A DNA stretch of 52,762 nt from an uncultured Treponema sp. (GTDB lineage Bacteria; Spirochaetota; Spirochaetia; Treponematales; Treponemataceae): assembly GCA_937885175.1 (NCBI GenBank), contig CAKZZO010000055.1:1-52762 (forward strand), in the 5' to 3' direction. Position numbers and translations under genes: made by a program. The notes under the pieces were generated by a model that made no database searches, had not been told where the DNA came from, and worked only from the letters and a program-made list of their open reading frames with translations. This document shows positions 34,132 through 42,033 of this stretch, in pieces; positions within the stretch are counted from its first letter, which is position 1, and every line of letters starts with the position of its first letter.

Positions 34132-36355
34132 AGAGACGGATAGGAACAATCTCGTAGCCGGCATCCCAGAGTGCGCTGATAAGCAAATCCAATTTTTCGT
34201 ACAGATAGTCGCTGCGGCTGCCTTTTGAAATGCCGGTGATGACAGGAATTATCGTCATGTCACGGGCATTAGATGCATAGTATGAAATGATTTCCGAAGC
34301 AGTCAGATAATCCTCTTTCTTGCGCAGAGCCTGCTCAAAGGTCTGGGTATCAAGACTCCACTTTCCGCAGTCTACATAGCGGTAGCCGCTTGCATTTGCA
34401 GCCTTTCGCATTTGTGCCGTTACGCGGTAGAAAGGTGCATGCCAGAACAAGGACAGTTCCTTTCCTGTTGCCGCAAAAAATTCATCTTCATTTCGGGCAA
34501 GACCGCGGCGGATAAAGTCATCATCCACTACAAAGCCTTTGCCTGTCAAATCCACATTGGTAAAGAACATAGAAGCACATTCGTAGCCGCTTGCTGCCAC
34601 CTGCTTTGATTCCGCAGGATAACGGCGTATAAACTCACCATTTATGAAAAATGTTGCCGGCACGTCATATTCCTTGAGCACTGAAAGAATGTGGGTCAGA
34701 CCATCGGCACTGTCCGTTGCATCAAAGGCAAGCACCACGCGCTTAGGAGCCGCAGTCTTAACCGCTGTGGCAGGAAAGAGAGCCTTGTTTTCCACTTCAC
34801 CCGTCAGATTACGAATGTACAAGGTATTCTTGTAACGTTGATTTGCCGTTGAGCCCACAAAGACACGATAGCGTCCATTCTGCACTTTTGGTCGGATTGT
34901 GTATCCTTCCGAAGTCTGGGGGGATTTTTGCCATACATTGTGCACTGCATCGTAATCATAGAGTGCCGAAAGATGTACAGCATCCTGTGCAAGAATTGTA
35001 TTGTCGTTTTTCCAACAGACAAGGTTTGCCGCAGAAAGAAAACGGATTCTCGCTTCCTCTTTTGAGCTGTATCTCCATTCACGCACTGCGGAAACTGAGC
35101 CCACATACAGCGTTGAATTTCCGCGCCACACATAGGAGACGATTTTTTCTATCGGCAGGCGACCAAGATTCTTCCACTGCGCCACATCATAGGCATACAT
35201 GGTGTCTCCGCTGGAAAAGGCGATTGTCTTTCCGTCAGGCGAAAGCACAGGCTTACCCGGATTATCAATTACAGAAAGCTGGGTAAGATTCTCCCCCAGA
35301 CGGTAGACCGTAGTCCTCAAGGCACCGTCACTGTTACCGATGATGTCTACCCACAAAATACAGGAACTGTCTTCCGCCCAGAAAAGCCTGAAATCAACAA
35401 CCGAACCGCGCACATCAGTAAAGGGTTTGGAATACTCTGGTATAAGATAGGCAAAGCCCTTTGTGGTCAAACGATAGCTGGAAACAAATTTTGTTCCCTG
35501 AAGCACAACCATTCTATCCGCCGCACTGTCCACATAGAGACGGTCTGTAAGCGGATCAAAAGCGACAGGAAGTCGCCCGATAACCGTACCGCTTCCCACC
35601 ATAGGCGCATACATACCCCGCGTATACAATTCATTTGCATTAACACGGTAGACTACATCATGATCCACATACACAAGAGCCTTGTTGTTTGCCCAGCAGA
35701 CTGCATGTATCTTTCCCGTACCGATTTTTCTGAATTCCTCCGTCATCTGCACCTGCTGAAAGGCAGCCTTTGGGTCACAGAAATAAATCTCACCGTTTTT
35801 TTCATAGATGACCGTGGAACTGTCTGGAGCCCAGAGAACCGGCACGCTTTCAAAACTAAAGTCCGCATGCTCATCAAGCAAGGTTTCCGTAAAGGTGGAG
35901 GCATTTTTAAGGATAAGTTCACCAGTGGCCACACCTGTCTTCCGTACATAGCACATCCATTTTCCATCGGGGCTCACTGCCTGCGTTCCAAGGCGAATGG
36001 ACTCGGCGGGAACAGACTCGCTTCTCTGAATCCATGCCAGCGTGCCGTCCGATATTGCATAGCGAGCCGTACCGTAGCGGTTGCGAATCTGCAGGATTGC
36101 ATTGTTGGAAAGAACTTCCATTTTTTCTGGAAAGCAGGTAAGAATCTTTGAGCCAGATGATTTTGACGCATCTGCAAGAAACGCCGTCCGATAGGAAGGA
36201 CTTCCCGGAAGCGAATGTTCTACCGTAAAGACAACCTGATTGCTGGAGTTTATGTCTGGATTTTCAAAAGAAATTTCAGCAGAAAGGCTAAAAGCGGCTG
36301 TAAGGACAACCGCGGTAAGAGAGATTTTATGCTTCAGACAGCACAAAATGTTCAT
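34124..36355 (-). CDS. Exported beta-propeller protein with a degenerate polysaccharide-deacetylase (NodB-like) domain
   Basis: A signal peptide (about 1-26) precedes a TolB/WD-like repeat region (about 40-520) with recurring blade motifs such as LSPDGKTIAFSSGD and VSPDGKWMCYV. A C-terminal domain of NodB fold follows (about 535-740). The fold is recognisable from VPATFFINGEFIRRYP, but the catalytic sites are altered. The usual FDD motif reads FDATD. The HxxxH metal-binding segment after GYE reads CASMFFTN, with no histidines. The RxPF motif reads FWHAPF. A metal-dependent deacetylase is therefore unlikely, and a sugar-binding or scaffold role is more plausible. It overlaps the upstream zinc-ribbon gene by 4 bases (ATGA) and lies downstream of an M23 peptidase gene, so an envelope role is likely. 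Confidence 0.78.
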   Translation of the reverse strand: MNILCCLKHKISLTAVVLTAAFSLSAEISFENPDINSSNQVVFTVEHSLPGSPSYRTAFLADASKSSGSKILTCFPEKMEVLSNNAILQIRNRYGTARYAISDGTLAWIQRSESVPAESIRLGTQAVSPDGKWMCYVRKTGVATGELILKNASTFTETLLDEHADFSFESVPVLWAPDSSTVIYEKNGEIYFCDPKAAFQQVQMTEEFRKIGTGKIHAVCWANNKALVYVDHDVVYRVNANELYTRGMYAPMVGSGTVIGRLPVAFDPLTDRLYVDSAADRMVVLQGTKFVSSYRLTTKGFAYLIPEYSKPFTDVRGSVVDFRLFWAEDSSCILWVDIIGNSDGALRTTVYRLGENLTQLSVIDNPGKPVLSPDGKTIAFSSGDTMYAYDVAQWKNLGRLPIEKIVSYVWRGNSTLYVGSVSAVREWRYSSKEEARIRFLSAANLVCWKNDNTILAQDAVHLSALYDYDAVHNVWQKSPQTSEGYTIRPKVQNGRYRVFVGSTANQRYKNTLYIRNLTGEVENKALFPATAVKTAAPKRVVLAFDATDSADGLTHILSVLKEYDVPATFFINGEFIRRYPAESKQVAASGYECASMFFTNVDLTGKGFVVDDDFIRRGLARNEDEFFAATGKELSLFWHAPFYRVTAQMRKAANASGYRYVDCGKWSLDTQTFEQALRKKEDYLTASEIISYYASNARDMTIIPVITGISKGSRSDYLYEKLDLLISALWDAGYEIVPIRLFI

Positions 36356-36600
36356 TTATGCATCTCCGCGCTCAAAACAAGGACGCTTAAATCCTTTTCA
36401 AGCTCATTCAGCTGACTTTCCAGTTTGCGAAGCCGCTTTTCGCGGTCATCAGCCTGTTTTTCTTCCAGCCGTGAGAAAACGGAATCAAGCACTTCCTGAT
36501 TGTCCGTTGCACCGATACGTGACATACCGCACCAAGGACAATAGATGAATTCTCTTTCAATCGTCCGACCACATTCTTTACAAACGCATACTGACTTCAT
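36352..36600 (-). CDS. Small zinc-ribbon protein with a coiled-coil tail
   Basis: An 82-residue protein with two CxxC knuckles (CKEC at about 7-10 and CPWC at about 21-24) that should bind one zinc. The rest is a charged heptad-like helix (about 40-75). There is no signal peptide, so it is cytoplasmic. Its stop overlaps the start of the propeller gene (ATGA), and it begins 28 bases after the M23 peptidase gene, so the three are probably one transcript. The function is unknown; the shape suggests a small adaptor or dimeric regulator. Confidence 0.75.
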   Translation of the reverse strand: MKSVCVCKECGRTIEREFIYCPWCGMSRIGATDNQEVLDSVFSRLEEKQADDREKRLRKLESQLNELEKDLSVLVLSAEMHK

Positions 36601-36628
36601 AGTCGCTTCTCCAAACGGTATGTCTATT

Positions 36629-37822
36629 TTACTTCAGAAGTGTTAAAGGGTCTACCAGTTTACCATTTTTATAGACCGTTAAATGCAGGTGAGGACCGGT
36701 AGAATAGCCTGTTGAGCCGACCAAACCGATTCTCGTTCCCTGACTGACACTCTGACCTCTGCGGGCAAGAATCTTTGACATGTGACCGTACAAAGTCTGA
36801 TACCCGTTTCCATGATTTATAATAACATAGTTTCCAAAAATATTCGACCATCCTGAATACACAAGGGTACCGCTCATGGCAGCATAAATCGGAGTTCCTG
36901 TCGGACAGGCCATGTCAATGCCCGTGTGAGAAGACTGAACGCCAGTAAAGGGATCCTTACGCAGTCCAAAGCGTGACGTGAGTCTCCATGAGGCCTTAAT
37001 CGGATAGGTAAAAAGTTCGCCCATTGCTTTTCGGAGAGCTGTGGCATCCATTTTGGCGCCGGGAACAAAAAGCTCCTGTCCCACTGCAAGCACAAGCGAA
37101 GACAAATCATTGGTGTCTGCCAGTTCTTCTACGCTTACATGATATTTTACGGAAATAGAATTCAATGACTCACCTTTTTTTACGGTATGAATCAGTCCGT
37201 CCATGGAGGGAACCCGCAGTTTTTGTCCGGCACGAAGGGTACGCACATTGTCTATGTCATTAATGGCAATCAGCGTGGAAATATTTCCCAGACCAAACTT
37301 GCGGGCAATGGTGCTGATGGCATCGCCACTCTTTACCGTATAGGTGCTGAATGTTACCGGCTGACCGATGCCAAGGCTGGCGGGAGTAAGAATCTTTCCG
37401 TCGTCAGAAAGCACATTGCCGTTTTCATCAAAAGCATCCTCGTTTGACTCCATGGCGAATTTTGACATGGCAGATGTCAGTGCTTCCAGTTCGGAGTCTG
37501 TAGTGGCTTCAAAAAGGACGGGGCTTCCATGAGTCTCAAAATAATCCGTAACGCGGAGCATGGTCAGGGGAACGAGAATGCACATGGCGAGCACAGGAAC
37601 AAAATACTTGTAAAAGACCGGCTTGGAAAGCCAGCGGACATTCAGTGCGCGGGAAAAAGCAAATTGCTGCTTTGCAAGAGCATCGTAAGAGGCATGCGTT
37701 TTGTTAAATCGGACATGTTGTGGACGAAAACGCTGTACATGCATTTTGGGCAGACCAGGCAGGTGAAAAGCCTTTTTTTCACGCCGTACATTGGCTGCTC
37801 CCACGTAACTGATTATTTCCAT
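36629..37822 (-). CDS. LysM-containing M23 family peptidoglycan endopeptidase
   Basis: Zinc metallopeptidase of the LytM/M23 type, which cuts peptide cross-bridges or regulates amidases. The order is a basic cytoplasmic start, a membrane segment about residues 72-92, and a charged linker. Two LysM motifs follow (YTVKSGDAISTIARKFGLG near 157 and HTVKKGESLNSISVKYHVS near 212). The C-terminal peptidase domain has the metal and catalytic residues in HTGIDMA and HLHL. All expected ligands are present, so it is probably active. Length 397 aa. It is transcribed divergently from lepB from an overlapping promoter pair and leads the zinc-ribbon and propeller genes. Confidence 0.92.
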   Translation of the reverse strand: MEIISYVGAANVRREKKAFHLPGLPKMHVQRFRPQHVRFNKTHASYDALAKQQFAFSRALNVRWLSKPVFYKYFVPVLAMCILVPLTMLRVTDYFETHGSPVLFEATTDSELEALTSAMSKFAMESNEDAFDENGNVLSDDGKILTPASLGIGQPVTFSTYTVKSGDAISTIARKFGLGNISTLIAINDIDNVRTLRAGQKLRVPSMDGLIHTVKKGESLNSISVKYHVSVEELADTNDLSSLVLAVGQELFVPGAKMDATALRKAMGELFTYPIKASWRLTSRFGLRKDPFTGVQSSHTGIDMACPTGTPIYAAMSGTLVYSGWSNIFGNYVIINHGNGYQTLYGHMSKILARRGQSVSQGTRIGLVGSTGYSTGPHLHLTVYKNGKLVDPLTLLK

Positions 37823-37843
37823 ATATCTTTTATCGTCAGAAAA

Positions 37844-37871
37844 AGTATGCTATATTAGATAAAAGATGCAA
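37844..37871. promoter_or_regulatory. Overlapping divergent promoters of the M23 and lepB operons
   Basis: Minus strand: TTGCAT (37871-37866), 16 bases and CATACT (37849-37844), reading to the M23 gene. Plus strand: extended -10 TGCTATATT (37848-37856), reading to lepB with a leader of about 16 bases and no clear SD. The elements interlock, so the two transcripts may compete. Confidence 0.5.
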
Positions 37872-37878
37872 AAAGACT

Positions 37879-38382
37879 ATGACTGACGACAAAAAAAAAC
37901 TGATTTTTATTGTGTGCATAGGCCTGGCACTCGGGCTTTTTCTCAAACTCTTTGTTGTGGACATTCTCCATGTTTCTGGCCGCTCCATGCTTCCCGCGAT
38001 TAAAGACGGTGATACGCTTGTAGTAAACAAACTGGCTTACGGCCTCATCCGCCCCTATGGTGAAAAGTTGCTGCTCCAGTGGGCAAAGCCCCAAGAGGAC
38101 GATATCGTTATTTTTTTATACAATAATAAAATAGTCGTAAAAAGATGCATCGCTACAGGCGGTCAGACGCTAGCATATTCGGACGATAGCGTGTATACTT
38201 TACATGTGGGAGACAAAGACATTCCTCTGACTGAATCACAATGGCAAAACCTGCGGAACATTGAGGCTGTTCCCAGCGGGTATATTCTTGCCGTTGGCGA
38301 CAACTACGAAGAATCAGTTGATTCCCGCACATACGGTTTTGTTTCCGAACGGAATATTTTGGGAAAAGTTATATGCAGATAA
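37879..38382 (+). CDS. lepB: Signal peptidase I
   Basis: Removes signal peptides from secreted proteins at the outer face of the cytoplasmic membrane. A single N-terminal membrane segment (about 7-25) is followed by the catalytic Ser36 in SGRSMLP and Lys88 in VVKRCIA, forming the Ser-Lys dyad. The conserved GDN (LAVGDNYEESVDSR) comes near the C-terminus. At 167 residues it is a compact, Gram-positive-like form. Its last 10 bases overlap the start of the ftsI-like gene, so the two are co-translated. Only one copy is seen here. Confidence 0.93.
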   Translation: MTDDKKKLIFIVCIGLALGLFLKLFVVDILHVSGRSMLPAIKDGDTLVVNKLAYGLIRPYGEKLLLQWAKPQEDDIVIFLYNNKIVVKRCIATGGQTLAYSDDSVYTLHVGDKDIPLTESQWQNLRNIEAVPSGYILAVGDNYEESVDSRTYGFVSERNILGKVICR

Positions 38383-40253
38383 ATCACTATCTGAAAACAT
38401 GGCGCGTCATTTTTCTCTGCAGCTGCATGGGGCTTTTTGCGGCCGTCATTGTCGCAAAATATGCAAAACTTACCTTTGCAAAAGAAGCGCCTGTATTTGC
38501 CTCAACGCCCACCGTTGAACGGGGCTCTATTGTTGACCGCAACGGAAAGGCACTGGCTGTTTCCACGAATTTCTATCACTTTGGCGTTACACCTTCCGCC
38601 ATCAAGGACATCGGGGGCTTTGCCCAGGTTGTCGCACCCGTCCTCAACATGACAGAAAATGACATCGTATCCACCATCACAAACGCCAGCAATTCCCGTT
38701 TTGTCTACGTAAAGAAGAAGATTGACCAGAATGTCTATGACGAACTGCACGCGGCATGTCTTGCAAATGGTTTTTCGGGAGCCGTTCGCTTTGACCGTAT
38801 TCCTGGCCGTGTCTACCCGGAGAACACGCTTGCATCCCAGTTAATCGGCTACATGGGAAACGACGGTAATGGACTGTCTGGCATAGAATATTCCATGCAG
38901 TCCACACTCTCCCCCATCGTCACCCCGGAAACTCCTGGCGACTTAAAGGGCAAAAATGTCTACCTGACGATTGACGCAAATTTACAGTTCAAACTGGAAA
39001 AAATTGCCCACGAAGCCATTGAAAACACCCAGGCGGAATCCCTCATGCTGATTGCCGCCGAAGCAAGAACCGGAGAGATTCTTTCCTACATCAGCCTGCC
39101 AGCGGCAAACCTGAACGAATACAGCAAGGCTCCTCAGGAAGAGCGCATTGACCGCCCCGCTACCCAGAGTTATGAGCCGGGTTCCGTCTTTAAGATTTTT
39201 TCCGTGGCAAGTTTTTTTGATGCGGGGCTCATCAATGAAAATGATATTTTTAACTGTGACGGCATCTACAGGCGGCAGACCGGCGCAGGAGAAACCATCG
39301 TCATCACCTGCCTGGAGCACCACGGATGGATTTCTGCCCGCGATGCCTTAAAGTATTCCTGTAACGATGCCCTTGCACAAATGAGCGAAAAGATTGAGTC
39401 AGAGCAGTTTCTTGCAAAAATCCGTAGCCTGGGCTTTGGCTCACGAACTGGTGTTGAACTTCCCGGCGAAACAACTGGTTCCGTGCGCAAGACAAGTGAC
39501 CGCCTGTGGTCAGCACGCTCTAAGCCCACAATTGCCATCGGGCAGGAAATCAGCGTAAGCGCCTTGCAGATGGTGCAGGCGGCAACGGCTCTGGCAAATG
39601 ACGGCGTTCCCGTGCAGCTGACCTTCATTTCCAAAATCACCAATCATGACGGCAGCGAAGTTTTCAGTCACACACCAGTTCTCAAAGATGCCGTCTTCAA
39701 AAAACACACGGCAAACTATCTGCTCAGTTGTATGGAAACCGTTGCCCGCAGCGGAACCGGTACACGGGCAAACCTTAGGGATGTGGCAATCGGCGTAAAA
39801 ACCGGCACGGCACAGATGGCTGACCATGTGCACGGAGGCTACAGCAAGACTGACTTTCTCTCCAACTGTATCGCCATCTTCCCCATTGAAAATCCGGAAA
39901 TAATCCTCTACATAGTGATTGAAAAGGCAAAGGGCGAAAACTATGCAGGTCGTATTGTAGCACCAGTTATTGGCGAAGCGGCTTCCGTGATTATTGACCA
40001 CCTGGGCATGAGCCGTGGTGGAGCGGCAAGTCTTTCTCATCCAGGCTTTGTCTCCATTTCCGGCATACAGCCTGTCGTCATTGAAGACGTCATGCCAGAC
40101 CTAAAGGGAAGACCCAAGCGCGACCTGCTTCCCCTGCTCAGCCGTCCTGACATTCAGGTAAAAATCAATGGAGACGGATGGGTTTCAAGCCAGAATCCTC
40201 CGCCCGGCACCCCCATCACGGAGAACATGGAAATTGAATTCTATCTGGAATAA
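38373..40253 (+). CDS. ftsI: Penicillin-binding protein 2/FtsI-type transpeptidase with a PASTA domain
   Basis: Class B PBP that cross-links peptidoglycan, most likely at the septum. The order is a short cytoplasmic start, a membrane segment (about 12-30), a dimerisation region beginning with RGSIVDRNG, and the transpeptidase domain. Motifs are S270-x-x-K (PGSVFK), SCN (KYSCNDAL, about 330) and K476-T-G (GVKTGTAQM). The last 60 residues are a PASTA-like domain (VMPDLKGRPKRDLLPLL). GGGAAAAG upstream supports the ATG at 38373, which overlaps lepB. The gene symbol follows the family; a rod-type PBP2 is less likely given the PASTA domain. Confidence 0.9.
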   Translation: MQINHYLKTWRVIFLCSCMGLFAAVIVAKYAKLTFAKEAPVFASTPTVERGSIVDRNGKALAVSTNFYHFGVTPSAIKDIGGFAQVVAPVLNMTENDIVSTITNASNSRFVYVKKKIDQNVYDELHAACLANGFSGAVRFDRIPGRVYPENTLASQLIGYMGNDGNGLSGIEYSMQSTLSPIVTPETPGDLKGKNVYLTIDANLQFKLEKIAHEAIENTQAESLMLIAAEARTGEILSYISLPAANLNEYSKAPQEERIDRPATQSYEPGSVFKIFSVASFFDAGLINENDIFNCDGIYRRQTGAGETIVITCLEHHGWISARDALKYSCNDALAQMSEKIESEQFLAKIRSLGFGSRTGVELPGETTGSVRKTSDRLWSARSKPTIAIGQEISVSALQMVQAATALANDGVPVQLTFISKITNHDGSEVFSHTPVLKDAVFKKHTANYLLSCMETVARSGTGTRANLRDVAIGVKTGTAQMADHVHGGYSKTDFLSNCIAIFPIENPEIILYIVIEKAKGENYAGRIVAPVIGEAASVIIDHLGMSRGGAASLSHPGFVSISGIQPVVIEDVMPDLKGRPKRDLLPLLSRPDIQVKINGDGWVSSQNPPPGTPITENMEIEFYLE

Positions 40254-41805
40254 CAATATTGCCCTCTTCTGCAAACGATTTCCAGCACTGGCTGAACAAT
40301 GTGGCATTTCTCCAAGAATGCCTGAACCAAGCGACACTTGCTTTGAAATTCTAACTGCAAAAAACGGCAGCCGTATTGCCAAAGCAGACGGAAAACTCCT
40401 GCATTCCAGTTACAATCCTGAGCGGGAAGCAGAGCAGGCAATCCATGCAGCCCGAAAAGAAGCCTGCACAAGCTGCGTCTTTCTTTCCTGTGGACTGGGC
40501 TATGCTCCCAATCTCTATGCAAAAACCTTTCCCCAGGACACGCTCATCATCGTGGAGCCAGAAGTCCGCTACTTTCTTTCCGCACTGCGGCACTTTGACT
40601 GGACACGTGTTTTTTCCGCTCCCCGCTGTATGCTCATTTTAGGGGCAAGTCCAGAAACCGTCATCACCCTCATAGAAAATGCAGGCGGATTTGCCTCATG
40701 CGGCATCATCGCAAACAACAACCAAATGGAACATGCACGGGACTATTTTTCCCAGCTTTCCCAGTCCATAGACCACGCAAAGCAGCAGACAAAAATAAAT
40801 GAAAATACCCGCAAGCGTTTTTACGGACTCTGGCTACGGAACACCTGCAGGAATCTTCGGCAACTGGCGGTCAGGGCAGGCATCAAGGATTACAAGGACT
40901 CCTGCCCCAATGATTTGCCCGCCGTCATCCTTGCTGCAGGTCCTAGTCTTGCAGACTTTCTGCCTCACCTTGCTGAAATAAAAAAACGCGCTCTTATGAT
41001 TTGTGTGGACACCGCCCTTCACGCCTGCCTTCGCGCCGGTACAGAGCCGGATTTTATCGTCCTTACTGACCCCCAGTACTATGCCGCCCGCCACATAGCA
41101 GGTCTTTCTGCACCTCATGCCGTTCTGATTACCGAAACCGCCGCCTACCCTTCCGTATTTCATTTTCCCTGCAAGGAAATCGTGCTCTGCTCATCGCTTT
41201 TTCCTCTGAGTGCCACAATGGAAAGGCTACTGGAAGAAAAAGGTGGTCTCGCTTCAGGCGGCTCAGTGTCTACAACAGCATGGGAGTTTGCCCGCTATAT
41301 CGGTGCGAGAGAAATCTATGTTGCGGGTCTGGATTTGGGCTATCCCGATTTTCAAACCCACATACGTGGCTCAACCTTTGAAGAAAAAATACACACCGTC
41401 TCCAACCGCAGCCAATCTGCAGAGACATTAGCTCTGTCCGCCCTTTTTGGCGCAAACATGCTTGTCGCCCGTGACTATCAGGGAAATCCCATCCTAACGG
41501 ACAACCGCATGCACATGTTCGGCAGTTGGTTTGAAAGCAAGCTAAAAGAATATCCGTCAATACAAACGTTTTCCCTTTCCCCAAAATCCCTTGCCATAAA
41601 GGGCATTCAGCCGACATCAGCAGAAAGGCTTCTCGCCCTGCCAGAAAAACACAGTGCCCGCCACCACTTCTTTGCCACAAAGGAAAAGCATCTTTTTACC
41701 CCCTGTGAAGAAAAATTTGAGAAAGCCGTTACACTGCTGCTAGAGGATTCCAGGCTGCGTGAAGAATTACAAAAAAATAATATAAAAATTTCACAATCTT
41801 TCTAA
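40234..41805 (+). CDS. Maf/DUF115 family protein, putative motility-associated glycosyltransferase
   Basis: Contains a DUF115/MAF_flag10 domain, identified from VILAAGPSLADFLPHL, MICVDTALHACLRAGTEPDFIVLTD and AGLDLGYPD. Members attach nonulosonic-acid-type sugars to flagellin in several motile bacteria; others are MptE-like pterin enzymes. In a spirochaete with sigma-28 promoters directly downstream, a role in flagellar filament glycosylation is a reasonable inference. The start is uncertain. A TTG at 40234, 10 bases after GGAG and inside the end of ftsI, gives 523 residues. The nearest in-frame ATG, at 40168, adds 22 residues that look like out-of-frame ftsI. It is probably co-transcribed with lepB and ftsI. 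Confidence 0.75.
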   Translation: MNSIWNNNIALFCKRFPALAEQCGISPRMPEPSDTCFEILTAKNGSRIAKADGKLLHSSYNPEREAEQAIHAARKEACTSCVFLSCGLGYAPNLYAKTFPQDTLIIVEPEVRYFLSALRHFDWTRVFSAPRCMLILGASPETVITLIENAGGFASCGIIANNNQMEHARDYFSQLSQSIDHAKQQTKINENTRKRFYGLWLRNTCRNLRQLAVRAGIKDYKDSCPNDLPAVILAAGPSLADFLPHLAEIKKRALMICVDTALHACLRAGTEPDFIVLTDPQYYAARHIAGLSAPHAVLITETAAYPSVFHFPCKEIVLCSSLFPLSATMERLLEEKGGLASGGSVSTTAWEFARYIGAREIYVAGLDLGYPDFQTHIRGSTFEEKIHTVSNRSQSAETLALSALFGANMLVARDYQGNPILTDNRMHMFGSWFESKLKEYPSIQTFSLSPKSLAIKGIQPTSAERLLALPEKHSARHHFFATKEKHLFTPCEEKFEKAVTLLLEDSRLREELQKNNIKISQSF

Positions 41806-41829
41806 AGTTTATTTTTCCCCCACCGATAA
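41803..41829 (+). promoter_or_regulatory. Sigma-28 (FliA-type) promoter upstream of a short transcript
   Basis: TAAAGTTT (41803-41810), 11 bases and ACCGATAA (41822-41829). This differs from the enterobacterial FliA consensus (TAAAGTTT-N11-GCCGATAA) at a single position. The -35 begins inside the stop codon of the Maf-like gene. It is followed, about 100 bases later, by a strong terminator. Confidence 0.7.
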
Positions 41830-41834
41830 TAAAT

Positions 41835-41972
41835 ATGTACACCGGATATCAGCTTAGTGTGATACGACATCCAGACACACTGAACTGCTACAATGTGCCC
41901 AACTTTGTAAACAACCGGTTCTCCATGAATTAAAAAAGCCGAAAGTCGTGTAAGGTCTTTCGGCTTTTTTTT
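41835..41972 (+). ncRNA. Predicted short transcript (small RNA or 32-codon ORF)
   Basis: Between the sigma-28-like promoter and a Rho-independent terminator lies a unit of about 140 bases. It contains one reading frame, ATG 41835 to TAA 41931-41933, beginning MYTGYQLSVIRHPDTL, 32 residues, with no SD. The stop abuts the terminator stem. The ATG lies about two bases before the likely transcription start, so translation is doubtful unless the start is slightly upstream. A regulatory RNA is the alternative. No known RNA family is recognised; it does not fit the c-di-GMP riboswitch consensus. Confidence 0.4.
41934..41972. terminator. Strong terminator before the HD-GYP gene
   Basis: AAAAGCCGAAAG (41934-41945) pairs perfectly with CTTTCGGCTTTT (41957-41968), followed by further T. 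The A-run on the left makes it usable from either direction. It insulates the HD-GYP gene from the lepB-ftsI-maf unit. Confidence 0.9.
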
Positions 41973-41997
41973 ACTTTTTTCAACTTCTTTTTCACTG

Positions 41998-42023
41998 TAC
42001 AAATCCCCCTTTCTTGCCGATAA
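41998..42023 (+). promoter_or_regulatory. Sigma-28-like promoter of the HD-GYP gene
   Basis: A perfect FliA-type -10, GCCGATAA (42016-42023), with TACA (41998-42001) 14 bases upstream as a near match to TAAA. A sigma-70 reading (TGTACA-N17-GATAAT) is possible on the same bases. The predicted start is within about 3 bases of the ATG at 42034; no SD is visible. Confidence 0.6.
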
Positions 42024-42033
42024 TAGCATAGAG

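Noticed and set aside
41806..42033. Possible c-di-GMP riboswitch before the HD-GYP gene
   Set aside because: The conserved GEMM core sequences are absent, and the HD-GYP gene has its own promoter close to the ATG with no room for a riboswitch.
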